Assembly (NCBI GenBank): GCA_023957115.1
Contig: JAMLHN010000031.1
Span: 1-46,608 of the forward strand
Origin: Thermomicrobiales bacterium
GTDB taxonomy: Bacteria > Chloroflexota > Chloroflexia > Thermomicrobiales > UBA6265
DNA: 46,608 nt
Direction of reading: 5' to 3'
In this document: piece by piece, positions 35,290-43,184 of the stretch
Layout: every line of letters starts with the position of its first letter
How positions within the stretch are numbered: the first letter of the stretch is position 1
Notes under the pieces: generated by a model
What the model was told of the DNA's origin: nothing
The model's database searches: none
The model's input: only the letters and a program-made list of their open reading frames with translations
Program-made: the position numbers and the translations under genes

Positions 35290-36230
35290 CGATCAACGGC
35301 ATCGATCTCTTCGATTTCCTGACCGCCATTCTCGCCACCGGCCTCCTGCGGGCGGTTCCGCTGGTGCTGGCTTCGCTCGGCGATGTCTTCGCCCAGAAAG
35401 CGGGGTTGCTCAACCTCGGGATCGAGGGGATGATGCTGGCCGGGTGCTTCTTTGGGTTCTACGCGGCCTATCACACCGAAAGCGTGCCGCTCGGTCTGCT
35501 GGCCGGAATGGCCGCCGGGCTGGCACTGGCGTTGCTCTTCGCGGTGCTGACCGTGCATTTGCGGGTCGATCAGGTGCTGGTCGGTCTGGCCATCACCATC
35601 TTCGCCGCCGGGTTGACCGGCTATCTCTTCCGTGATCTGTTCGGTGGGCAGAATGTGTCGGCCAGCGTGCGGCCGATGACGATTCGCATTCCGCTTCTGG
35701 CCGATATCCCGATCATCGGGAAGGCGTTGTTCGACCGGCAGCTGCTCTTCTATATCGCCTGGCTGCTGGTGCCGATCTTTGCGTTCGTGCTCAATCGCAC
35801 CCGGTTTGGGTTGAACGTCCGGGCCGTCGGTGAAAACCCGTTTGCCGCCGACGCCGCCGGGGTGAACGTGATCCAGGTGCGCTATCTGGCGATGTCGCTG
35901 GCCGGCATCATGGCCGGATTCGCCGGAGCGTTTCTGGCGGTGGCCGACCTCAAGATCTTTACGATTGGCATGACCGTTGGGCAGGGATTCATCGCGCTGG
36001 CGATCACCATGATCGGTGGGTGGAGCCCCTGGAAGATCGCGTTCGCCGCGATCCTCTTCGGCATGTTAAACGCCCTGGGCGACAGTCTGCAGATCATCGG
36101 CGTCAACGTCCGCACCGAATTCATCGGTATGTTCCCGTACATCGGCATCATGATCGCGATGATCGTCCTGGCGCGCCGCACCTCGGTCCCGGCCGCGCTC
36201 GCCGTTCCGTACGCACGAGGTCAACGGTGA
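35286..36230 (+). CDS. BMP/Nup-type ABC importer, permease 2
   Basis: 314 residues, about eight to ten helices. AGLLNLGIEGMMLAGCFFGFY and FGLNVRAVGENPFAADAAGVNV mark the NupQ/YufQ branch. It ends the tightly coupled part of the operon. The substrate-binding gene follows only after a REP/RAYT insertion of about 0.7 kb. Confidence 0.88.
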   Translation: MTINGIDLFDFLTAILATGLLRAVPLVLASLGDVFAQKAGLLNLGIEGMMLAGCFFGFYAAYHTESVPLGLLAGMAAGLALALLFAVLTVHLRVDQVLVGLAITIFAAGLTGYLFRDLFGGQNVSASVRPMTIRIPLLADIPIIGKALFDRQLLFYIAWLLVPIFAFVLNRTRFGLNVRAVGENPFAADAAGVNVIQVRYLAMSLAGIMAGFAGAFLAVADLKIFTIGMTVGQGFIALAITMIGGWSPWKIAFAAILFGMLNALGDSLQIIGVNVRTEFIGMFPYIGIMIAMIVLARRTSVPAALAVPYARGQR

Positions 36231-36272
36231 TGAAGGTGGTTAGATCGTTTCGAGCGGGAACAGCGTCGTCCC

Positions 36273-36325
36273 CACGCCCGGGAATGAATCCCCGGGCTGA
36301 CGGGACAAAGCCCCTCCGGGGCTGG
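36273..36325 (+). repeat. REP element a (two-hairpin unit)
   Basis: GCCCGGGAATGAATCCCCGG hairpin, then an 11-base linker, then an AGCCCC/GGGGCT hairpin. It is repeated directly at 36402 and inverted at 36890, around the transposase gene. Confidence 0.85.
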
Positions 36326-36401
36326 AGACGGTTGTTTCCACGAATGGTCGCTCTGGTCGGGCCGTTGGTCGGATCGGCTCGACCGGAAGCGGTGTTGCTC
36401 C

Positions 36402-36455
36402 CACACCCGGGAATGAATCCCCGGGCTGACGGGCCAAAGCCCCTCTGGGGCTGAG
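36402..36455 (+). repeat. REP element b
   Basis: Nearly identical to REP a, same orientation. It ends 10 bases before the transposase start. Confidence 0.85.
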
Positions 36456-36465
36456 GACCGATGGA

Positions 36466-36891
36466 GTGACGTATTGGAGATGCTTTTATCACCTCGTCTG
36501 GGGCACGAAGCGACGAGTACCGTCTATCGATGAAGAACGAGCGGACGTCTTGATGGCAATGATTCCAGGAATTGCACGAGAGGAAGGCGCATTGGTGCAT
36601 GCCATTGGCATCATGCCCGACCATGTGCATGTCGCCATCTCAATTCCGCCGCGCGTTTCGGTCGCGCAGGTCGTATCGCGACTCAAAGGTTCGACCAGTC
36701 ATCGGTTTGGTCACGACGAACGCTCGGAGAGCTGGTTCGGTTGGCAGGCTGAATACGGGGTAATGTCATTGACCGAGAAGGCATTGCCAACGGTCGTCGA
36801 TTACGTCCGGAGTCAGCCACAACGGCATGCGGGCCAGGAGCTTTACCTGGGGTTGGAACAAATGGAGGTGCCCTACCAATCAACGCAATAG
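36466..36891 (+). CDS. REP-associated tyrosine transposase (RAYT, Y1 HUH family)
   Basis: 141 residues from GTG 36466. The HUH motif is His53-Val-His55 in MPDHVHVAI and the catalytic tyrosine is Tyr113 in VVDYVRSQPQRH; the N-terminal FYHLVWGTKRR is typical of IS200-like TnpA. Flanking REP hairpins, two direct on the left and one inverted on the right, define it as a RAYT with its cognate REPs. Such proteins nick single-stranded REP hairpins. It is inserted within an importer operon, between permease 2 and the binding protein. Confidence 0.92.
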   Translation: MTYWRCFYHLVWGTKRRVPSIDEERADVLMAMIPGIAREEGALVHAIGIMPDHVHVAISIPPRVSVAQVVSRLKGSTSHRFGHDERSESWFGWQAEYGVMSLTEKALPTVVDYVRSQPQRHAGQELYLGLEQMEVPYQSTQ

Positions 36892-36942
36892 CCCCGGAGG
36901 GGGTTCGTTCTGTCAGCCCGGGGATTCATTCCCGGGCGTGGG
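36890..36942 (-). repeat. REP element c (inverted)
   Basis: Reverse complement of REP a and b with small changes in the linker. It overlaps the TAG stop of the RAYT gene. Confidence 0.85.
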
Positions 36943-37091
36943 TACCGAACGCTACATGTTGGACACACGGGATCGACGAACCCCAACCCCTTGCCGGACT
37001 GCATCTGTGTCCATGCTGGTGCAGTCCCGCGCGGGAGCGGTTCTCGACGCGATTTGAAGAGAGATGGACCAGTCAGAAAGGAGACAGGCCC

Positions 37092-38168
37092 ATGACTCGT
37101 GTTCCTGGCACTTTGCGATACCTGTTCGTGACCGCCCTGGTGGCGATGCTCACGTTCGGGTCCATCGCAGCAATTTCGGCTCAGGATGCAACCCCTGAGT
37201 CAGCGACGACCTCGATCGAGAAGGCGGCGTTGATCACTCCCAGCTCGATCACCAACCTCGGTTGGGACCAGCAGGGGGCCGATGGCCTCACCGCAGCTGC
37301 GGCAACCCTCGGCATCGAGGCGCTGATTCAGGAGAATGGCGGGTATGACGACATCACCCCGGCCCTCAAGGACCTGGCTGATGACGGCGCCGGTCTGATC
37401 ATCTGCCACGCCAGTGGCTATCAGACCACCTGCCCAGACTTCGCGGCGTCCGAAGGCGTACCGGTTGCGGTGATCGAGAACCCGAACGCCATTGGCGATC
37501 TGGTTGCCGATATCGAAACCCAGGCGCAGGAAGTTGCCTACCTCGCCGGTGTGCTCGCCGGTCTCTCCACCACGACCGGCACCGTTGGCGTGGTTGTTTC
37601 CGGTGAGCCGCCGACCTGGAACTACATGACCGTCGGCTTCGCCGAAGGACTTCAGGCCAGCAATCCGGATGCCAATCTGATCTACAGCGTCATCGGCGAG
37701 GCCGCCTATGACGATGCCGCGGGCGCCAAGCGCGTCACCGAGCAGCAGCTTGCCGCCGGTGTCGATATTGTCTTCGGTATGGGCGATGGCGCCTCCTTCG
37801 GCATGATCGAGGCGATCCGCGAGCACAACGAGGCCAATGCCGACACCCCGGCATGGTTCATCGACGTCATCGGCGACAAGTCGGCCGATTACAGCGATGT
37901 TCTGCTGACCTCGGTTCTCTTCGACTACTCGGGCGTTTACGAGCAGATCATTGCCAATGTCGGTACCCCCGACTTCGGTCAGGTCTACACGATGAACGTC
38001 GAGAACGGTGGCGTCCGCCTCCTCGACCTGCCGGAAAGCGTTCCGCAGGACGTGCAGGATCAGGTCGCCGCGGCACAGGACGAGATCATTGCGGGCACCG
38101 TCACGGTGTCGGCGATCGGCGATGCCGAGGGTCTCCAGACCAAGCTCAGCGAGCTTGGCTACTCCTAG
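37092..38168 (+). CDS. BMP-family substrate-binding protein of the ABC importer
   Basis: 358 residues from ATG 37092 (AAAGGAGA upstream). The signal peptide ends at ISAQ and the mature chain starts QDATPESATT; no lipobox cysteine is seen, unlike most BmpA lipoproteins. KAALITPSSITNLGWDQQGADGL, HASGYQTTCPDFA and DIVFGMGDGASFGMIEAI follow the BMP/Med pattern. It should feed the importer at 32573-36230. Family ligands are purine nucleosides and other ring compounds; a B6 vitamer is the contextual guess. Confidence 0.88.
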   Translation: MTRVPGTLRYLFVTALVAMLTFGSIAAISAQDATPESATTSIEKAALITPSSITNLGWDQQGADGLTAAAATLGIEALIQENGGYDDITPALKDLADDGAGLIICHASGYQTTCPDFAASEGVPVAVIENPNAIGDLVADIETQAQEVAYLAGVLAGLSTTTGTVGVVVSGEPPTWNYMTVGFAEGLQASNPDANLIYSVIGEAAYDDAAGAKRVTEQQLAAGVDIVFGMGDGASFGMIEAIREHNEANADTPAWFIDVIGDKSADYSDVLLTSVLFDYSGVYEQIIANVGTPDFGQVYTMNVENGGVRLLDLPESVPQDVQDQVAAAQDEIIAGTVTVSAIGDAEGLQTKLSELGYS

Positions 38169-38176
38169 CCAGATTC

Positions 38177-38250
38177 GCGGAACGGGTGGGCCAGCCCCGC
38201 TCGTTCCGCCCTGGAGCGCAATGGCCGGGGGGCTGCACACCCCCGGTCAT
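38177..38250 (+). terminator. Two successive hairpins after the binding-protein gene
   Basis: GCGGAACG (38177-38184) pairs with CGTTCCGC (38202-38209); a second GC-rich hairpin spans 38221-38250. The strong first hairpin could limit readthrough from the binding protein into the aminotransferase gene. Confidence 0.55.
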
Positions 38251-38265
38251 TGGGCCAGAAACGGG

Positions 38266-38335
38266 GTCCGGAGTTCGAAGCCCGGAGTCCGGAGAGAACC
38301 GGCCGTCCGTAGTCGAGGGCGTATCTGCCCTCTTG
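38266..38335 (+). repeat. Heptamer array followed by GAGGGC hairpin repeat
   Basis: 38266-38293: GTCCGGA, GTTCGAA, GCCCGGA, GTCCGGA. Then 38309-38335: GTAGTCGAGGGCGTATCTGC and continuation, a GAGGGC/GCCCTC hairpin. The same array-then-hairpin order occurs at 25978-26044 and 39681-39746. Confidence 0.75.
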
Positions 38336-38490
38336 CGTTTTGGGTGTAGTGCAGGACCTCCGTGTCCTGTCGTGGCTGGACGCAGATCGATAGCCGCCTC
38401 ATCCGGCGCGGTTATCGCCCTTCGTTCGGGCTCGACGCGATGCTCGAAGAACGGTACGCGAGCAGGAATGATGCGACGCAGGAGTGTTCT

Positions 38491-39672
38491 ATGACCGAAT
38501 GGCCACGATTCAATATGGCGGGAGGACCGGTGGAAGTGCCCGACCGCACCCGCCGCGATCTCTCCAAACCCGTGCTCTATCACTACGATCCCGCGTTCAA
38601 GGAGCTGTTCGCCCACACGCAGGATCTGCTCAAGCAGGTCTACCGGACCGAATACGACGTCATCATTATGCAGGGCGAAGCGATCCTCGGACTCGAGGCG
38701 GCTGCAGCCAGTCTGATCTCACCGGGCGACAAAGTGCTCAACCTCGTCTCCGGCGTCTTCGGCAAGTGGTTCCAGCTCTTCATCGACAAGTTCGGGGGCG
38801 AAACCATCGAGATCGCGGTCCCGTACGACGAGGCGATCGATCCGGAAGCTGTCCGCTCGGCGCTGAACGCCAATCCTGGCGTCAAATACCTCTCGGTGGT
38901 CCATTCTGAGACGCCGTCCGGCACGCATAACCCCGTGAAGGAGATCGGCAACATCGCGCGGGAATTCGGCGTCCTCACCATGGTCGATACCGTCTCCGGG
39001 CTCGGGGCCGAAGTGCTTAGCCCCGAGGATTGGGGGATCGATATCGCCATTGCCGGACCGCAGAAATGTCTCTCGGGCACTCCTGGACTCGCGCTGATGT
39101 CGATCAGCCCGGCGGCCTGGGAGGCCATGGAGCGGCAACCCAATCCGTTGCGCGGCTCGTTCCTCTCGATCCTCGACTGGAAGGACGCGTGGCTGGAGGG
39201 GAATCGGTTCCCTTATACCCCGTCGGTCAGCGAGATGTACGCGCTCGAATCGACCCTGACTCAAAATCTGGAGGAAGGCATCGAGCATGTCGCCTGGCGG
39301 CATCAGACCGTTGCCAAAGCGGCGCGGGAAGGAGCGAAGGCGCTCGGATTCGAGCTCTGGCCCGTTCAGGAAGAGATCAGCGCCTCGTGCGTCACCGCGG
39401 TGAAGGCGCCGGACGGCCTGGACGAGGAGAAGATGCGCGGTCTCATGCGCGAGCGCTATGGGGTCATGATCTCGCCGGGGTATGGCGATCTCTACGGCAA
39501 GCTCTTCCGGCTGGGGCATATGGGCATGGCGGCGCATCCCGCGAATCTCGCCGCCCAGATCGCGGTCTGGGAGCGAAGCCTGCACGACCTGGGCTGGAAG
39601 ATCGAGCTCGGTACCGGCGTGGGCGCGGCCATGGCCGCGCTGGACGACTGGGGCAAAGGAGGTCCGAGCTAG
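38491..39672 (+). CDS. Pyridoxamine-pyruvate aminotransferase
   Basis: 393 residues from ATG 38491 (AGGAG upstream). A fold-type I aminotransferase of the alanine-glyoxylate group; the Schiff-base lysine is Lys192 in GPQKCLSG and the cofactor Asp is Asp166 in VDTVSG. Several stretches match M. loti PPAT as I recall it: VLYHYDPAF, GLEAAAASLISPGDKVLNLVSG, ETPSGTHNP, LSILDWKDAW, FPYTPSVSE and LFRLGHMG. PPAT converts pyridoxamine plus pyruvate to pyridoxal plus alanine and uses pyridoxamine as substrate rather than bound cofactor. This is the strongest single marker of B6 catabolism here. Confidence 0.88.
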   Translation: MTEWPRFNMAGGPVEVPDRTRRDLSKPVLYHYDPAFKELFAHTQDLLKQVYRTEYDVIIMQGEAILGLEAAAASLISPGDKVLNLVSGVFGKWFQLFIDKFGGETIEIAVPYDEAIDPEAVRSALNANPGVKYLSVVHSETPSGTHNPVKEIGNIAREFGVLTMVDTVSGLGAEVLSPEDWGIDIAIAGPQKCLSGTPGLALMSISPAAWEAMERQPNPLRGSFLSILDWKDAWLEGNRFPYTPSVSEMYALESTLTQNLEEGIEHVAWRHQTVAKAAREGAKALGFELWPVQEEISASCVTAVKAPDGLDEEKMRGLMRERYGVMISPGYGDLYGKLFRLGHMGMAAHPANLAAQIAVWERSLHDLGWKIELGTGVGAAMAALDDWGKGGPS

Positions 39673-39680
39673 CTAGAGAG

Positions 39681-39840
39681 CAGGCGGCTGGCAGCAGGCA
39701 GCACGCAGCACGTGCGGTCGTAGCCGAGGGCGTGTCTGCCCTCTCGTGTTCACCAAAAATGGGGTGGCTGGAGAAGGGACTGTGGCCCACGTTTTCGCCT
39801 CACCCCCGGCCCCTCTCCCTCTGGGGAGAGGGGAGAACGA
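39681..39840 (+). repeat. Spacer mosaic: heptamers, GAGGGC hairpin, CTCACCCCCGG hairpin
   Basis: 39681-39715 holds five 7-base units of the CAGGCAG/CACGCAG type; 39718-39746 the GAGGGC hairpin repeat; 39798-39840 the CTCACCCCCGGCCCCTCTCC hairpin repeat. No ORF. Confidence 0.75.
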
Positions 39841-39890
39841 AATCGCTATTGGACGACTGCCCGGGAGGGCGGTTGAAGAAAGGAAGCTGT

Positions 39891-40643
39891 ATGGCAATTA
39901 GTGTCAAGGATCGGGTGGTCGTCATCACCGGAGGCGCCGGTGAGATTGGCTCCGTGCTTGCCCGGCGGCTGGTGGAAGAAGGCGCGGCGGTGGTCATCGC
40001 CGATATCGCCGACGGCCGCGAGCTGGCCGCCGAGCTGAAGAAGGCGAAACGCGGCAACAAGGTGATCTACGTCAAAGCCGATGTCACCTCCGAAAAGGAC
40101 ATGGCCAAGCTGGCCGCGACCACGCTCAAGAACTTCGGACGGATCGATGTGCTCATCAACAATGCCGGTCTCTTCACCGGCACGCCGTTCGACGAGCTGA
40201 CCTATGCCGAATGGCAAAAGCGGATGAAAGTCAATGTCGACGGCGTCTTCCTGGCCACCAAGGCGGTCGTCCCGGCGATGACCGAGCAGGGCGAAGGCAA
40301 GATCATCAACATCGGCTCGGACACGGTCTGGATGGGGACGCCGGGTATGGCCCATTACGTCACCAGCAAGGCGGCGGTGCTGGGGCTCACCCGCGAGCTG
40401 GCCAACGAGCTCGGCCCGCGCGGCATTACCACGGTCTACGTCACCCCGACCCTGCTCGATACCCCCGGCACCCGGGCGGCCTTCCAGCAGGCGCATTTCG
40501 ACTACGTGCAGTCGCACACGCCGATCGGGCAGCTGGAAACGCCGGAGGACATTGCCGGTCTGATCGTCTTCCTTTGCTCGCCGGAAGCGAGGTTCGTCAA
40601 TGGTTCCGCCATCAACATCGGCGGCGGAATCAGCATGCATTAG
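39891..40643 (+). CDS. SDR oxidoreductase, candidate pyridoxal 4-dehydrogenase
   Basis: 250 residues from ATG 39891 (AAAGGAAG upstream). Classical SDR: cofactor loop TGGAGEIG (13-20), NNAG (90-93) and the triad Ser143, Tyr156 and Lys160 (IGSDTVWMGTPGMAHYVTSK). The active-site stretch resembles M. loti pyridoxal 4-dehydrogenase (as recalled: a TxxxGTPxMAxYV pattern). That enzyme oxidises pyridoxal to 4-pyridoxolactone with NAD, which would feed the lactonase at 31478. The SDR family is broad, so the assignment leans on context. Confidence 0.78.
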   Translation: MAISVKDRVVVITGGAGEIGSVLARRLVEEGAAVVIADIADGRELAAELKKAKRGNKVIYVKADVTSEKDMAKLAATTLKNFGRIDVLINNAGLFTGTPFDELTYAEWQKRMKVNVDGVFLATKAVVPAMTEQGEGKIINIGSDTVWMGTPGMAHYVTSKAAVLGLTRELANELGPRGITTVYVTPTLLDTPGTRAAFQQAHFDYVQSHTPIGQLETPEDIAGLIVFLCSPEARFVNGSAINIGGGISMH

Positions 40644-40645
40644 AA

Positions 40646-40832
40646 GGAGTTGGGAGTTGGGATTTAGGAGTTAGGAAACGCTCTCGGGTAGGAGCAACCC
40701 CCTGTGGTTGCCCATCTCGGAGGTCACTAACCTTCCCGGCTCAATCGATGTGGGGGGAACCGGAAACGGTAGTTTTGGGCGACGGATCGCCTCACCCCCG
40801 GCCCCTCTCCCCAGAGGGAGAGGGGAGCACGA
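40646..40832 (+). repeat. Spacer mosaic: heptamers and two hairpin repeats
   Basis: 40646-40673 is GGAGTTG, GGAGTTG, GGATTTA, GGAGTTA, identical to 17644-17671. A small GCAACC/GGTTGC hairpin is at 40694-40711 and the CTCACCCCCGGCCCCTCTCC hairpin at 40791-40832. Confidence 0.8.
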
Positions 40833-40877
40833 ATGGTCATAACTATCGATCAGGTTCGAAGGAATGAAAGGAACACG

Positions 40878-41822
40878 ATGAGCATCGAGAACATCAAGAC
40901 CGTTGCCGTTGTCGGAGCGGGCACGATGGGGCCGGGTATGGCCGCCACGTTCGCCCGGTACGGCTTCGATACCTACCTCTCCGATATCAACGACGAGCAG
41001 ATCGAGAAGGCCAAAGGCACGATCGACTTCGTCTTCAAGACGCTGGCCGGCGGCGGCTTCCTGACGGAGGCCGAGGCGGACGCGGCCAAGGGACGCATTA
41101 CCCTCACCACCAACCAGGCCGAGGCCGTGGGCAACGCCGACTTCGTGGTCGAGACGGTGCCGGAACGACTGGAGATCAAGAAGGCGGTCTTCACCGATCT
41201 GGTCAAGCAGGCCAAGCCGGGCACCATTCTGGCGTCCAATACCTCCGGTATTCCCATCACGACCCTGCAGGAGGGACTCGACGAGCCGAACCGGATCGTC
41301 GGGATGCACTGGTCGAATCCGCCCCATCTGATCCCGGTCATCGAGGTCATCAAGGGCGCGCAGACCGATGACGCGACGGTCGCGACCATCAAGGAGATCA
41401 TTGCCAAGATCGGCATGGTGGCGGGAACCGTCGACAAGGACGTTCCGGGCTTCGTCGAGAACCGCATCCTCTACGCGATCATGCGCGAGGCGCTTCACCT
41501 GCTCGACGAGGGCGTCGCCTCGGCGCAGGATATCGACACCATCACCAAATGGGGCATCGGCTACAAGCTGGCGGTCATCGGCCCGCTGGAATTGCTCGAT
41601 GTCGCCGGACTGGACATCTACACCGCGGTTGCCAGCTACCTGAACAAGGATCTGAGCAACAACACCGGCATCTCCAGCACGGTCACGGAGAAGGTCGAGG
41701 AAGGCAAGCTCGGGCTCAAGACCCAGGGTGGTCTCTTCGAGTACACCCCGGAGCAGATCGGCGAGCTTGCCCAGAAGCGCGGCCGGCTGCTGGTCGCAAC
41801 CCGTAAGGCACTGATGAGCTAA
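40878..41822 (+). CDS. 5-formyl-3-hydroxy-2-methylpyridine-4-carboxylate dehydrogenase (3-hydroxyacyl-CoA dehydrogenase family)
   Basis: 314 residues from ATG 40878 (AAAGGAA upstream). Rossmann motif GAGTMG (13-18), then the family's ASNTSGIPIT, RIVGMHWSNPPHLIPVIEVI (in parts), KDVPGFVENRILYA and KWGIGYKLAVIGPLELLDVAGLDIY (in parts). These latter stretches match the M. loti B6 enzyme more closely than fatty-acid dehydrogenases, as I recall its sequence. That enzyme oxidises the 5-aldehyde of the pyridine ring to a carboxylate with NAD. A true 3-hydroxyacyl-CoA dehydrogenase is less likely given no beta-oxidation genes nearby. Confidence 0.85.
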   Translation: MSIENIKTVAVVGAGTMGPGMAATFARYGFDTYLSDINDEQIEKAKGTIDFVFKTLAGGGFLTEAEADAAKGRITLTTNQAEAVGNADFVVETVPERLEIKKAVFTDLVKQAKPGTILASNTSGIPITTLQEGLDEPNRIVGMHWSNPPHLIPVIEVIKGAQTDDATVATIKEIIAKIGMVAGTVDKDVPGFVENRILYAIMREALHLLDEGVASAQDIDTITKWGIGYKLAVIGPLELLDVAGLDIYTAVASYLNKDLSNNTGISSTVTEKVEEGKLGLKTQGGLFEYTPEQIGELAQKRGRLLVATRKALMS

Positions 41823-41832
41823 CGATGAACGC

Positions 41833-41900
41833 GTCCGGAGTTCTGAGTCGGGAAGCCGGAGAAGTATTGCGACTCCGGCCCCGGGCACCGGCCTCCGGAC
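41833..41900. repeat. Inverted heptamer pair (GTCCGGA family)
   Basis: Left arm 41833-41860: GTCCGGA, GTTCTGA, GTCGGGA, AGCCGGA. Right arm 41872-41900 on the minus strand: GTCCGGA, GGCCGGT, GCCCGGG and more. An 11-base gap separates them, so the RNA could fold into a large hairpin just before the Liv-type binding-protein gene. Confidence 0.7.
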
Positions 41901-41924
41901 CAAGCTGGACACAAGGAGGACCCA

Positions 41925-43115
41925 ATGAAGCGATTCCTGACGTTATTCCTGGCACTTTCGTTCGCCTTTACCGGCCTGGGAGTTGCGGTGGCACAGGACG
42001 CCACCCCTGAGGCAAGTGGACCAATCAAGATCGGCGTGCTCAACCCCACCACTGGGTCGTTCGCTGTCTTCGGCGAGCAGGTGAACGCCGGTATCCAGCT
42101 CTACTTCGACTCGATCGGCAATGAAGTGGCCGGTATTCCCATCGAGCTCGTCTTCGCCGATACCGCGGGCGATCCGCAGCAGGCGCTCGATCAGGCACGC
42201 CGTCTGGTCGGCGAAGAAGACGTCGATATGCTCATGGGCATCATCAATTCCGCCGTCGTCCCGCCGCTCGCCGAGTTTGCCGCCACGGAAGAGATTCCCC
42301 TGGTGTTCTCGGTCGGTGGCGCGCAGGTCGCCACCGGGCCGGACCGCAGCCCGTATGTCTTCCGCACCGCCCTGGCAAACGGCCAGCAAGATCGCGTGCT
42401 CGGGTGGTATACCGCCGAGATCCTGGGCAAGCAAAGCGCCGCCACCTTCGCCTGGGATTTCATCGTCGGTGAAGAGCGGGTCGGCGGGTTTGCCGACACA
42501 TTCACGGCCGCCGGTGGAGAGATCGTCTCCGAGCAGAAGCCACCCCTGGGTACGACCGATTACGGTCCATTCATCGGCCAGGTCGACCCGACCAGCATCG
42601 ACGTCGCCTATGCCTTCTTCTCGGGACCGGGCGCCCTTGCCTTTGCCCAGCAGATGGCCGATTTCGGCTTGACGCCGAATGTCGGTCTGGTGGCCTCGGA
42701 TTACTTCACCGCCGGTATCCTCGAGGAGATGGGGGAGACCGCGCTGGGACTCGTGCAGGCGGGTGGCTACACCTCCAGCATCGACACTCCGGAGAACGCT
42801 GCCTATCTCGAGGCATTTGCCGCGTCCGGGCAGGACCGCCTTCCGGGGACGTATGACTACGAGGGCTATCTGAGCGCCATGGTGGTGGCGGACGCCATCG
42901 AGCGCGCCGGCGGGATCGGTGACGAGCAGGCCTTCCTCGACGCGCTGGCCGCCGCGGACATCACCACCCCGTCCGGTCAGTTCACCTTCGATGAAAGCGG
43001 TCAGGCCGTGCGCACCATCTTCGTGACCGAGGTTACCGAAGGCGACGGCGGACCGGTCCAGAGCATCGTCGAAACCGTCGACGGCGTCGGCCAGAGCTGG
43101 GCGGCCGCCGGATAG
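41925..43115 (+). CDS. livK: Liv-type ABC importer substrate-binding protein
   Basis: 396 residues from ATG 41925 (AAGGAGG upstream). Signal peptide to VAVAQ, mature start DATPEASGP. IKIGVLNPTTGSFAVFGEQVNAGIQLY and ELVFADTAGDPQQALDQARRLV are typical of the Leu/Ile/Val-binding fold. These proteins also bind aromatic and heterocyclic acids, so a B6 degradation product or vitamer is possible. Hairpin terminator follows, which may set the binding protein's higher dose relative to the permeases. Confidence 0.88.
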   Translation: MKRFLTLFLALSFAFTGLGVAVAQDATPEASGPIKIGVLNPTTGSFAVFGEQVNAGIQLYFDSIGNEVAGIPIELVFADTAGDPQQALDQARRLVGEEDVDMLMGIINSAVVPPLAEFAATEEIPLVFSVGGAQVATGPDRSPYVFRTALANGQQDRVLGWYTAEILGKQSAATFAWDFIVGEERVGGFADTFTAAGGEIVSEQKPPLGTTDYGPFIGQVDPTSIDVAYAFFSGPGALAFAQQMADFGLTPNVGLVASDYFTAGILEEMGETALGLVQAGGYTSSIDTPENAAYLEAFAASGQDRLPGTYDYEGYLSAMVVADAIERAGGIGDEQAFLDALAAADITTPSGQFTFDESGQAVRTIFVTEVTEGDGGPVQSIVETVDGVGQSWAAAG

Positions 43116-43125
43116 GAATGGCACG

Positions 43126-43153
43126 GGCCGTTCCGGAGTGATCCGGAACGGCC
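43126..43153 (+). terminator. Hairpin after livK
   Basis: 11-bp perfect stem (43126-43136 with 43143-43153), six-base loop, then ACCTTCTTTCC. It lies 10 bases after the stop and before livH, so it may attenuate transcription rather than end it. Confidence 0.65.
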
Positions 43154-43184
43154 ACCTTCTTTCCGCCGCCGCCCGAACCGCGGA

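Noticed and set aside
26270..38168. Purine catabolism cluster (xanthine-dehydrogenase-like genes plus BMP nucleoside-type importer)
   Set aside because: No uricase, allantoinase, guanine deaminase or phosphorylase genes are nearby, whereas PPAT, lactonase and the formyl-pyridine dehydrogenase point to vitamin B6.
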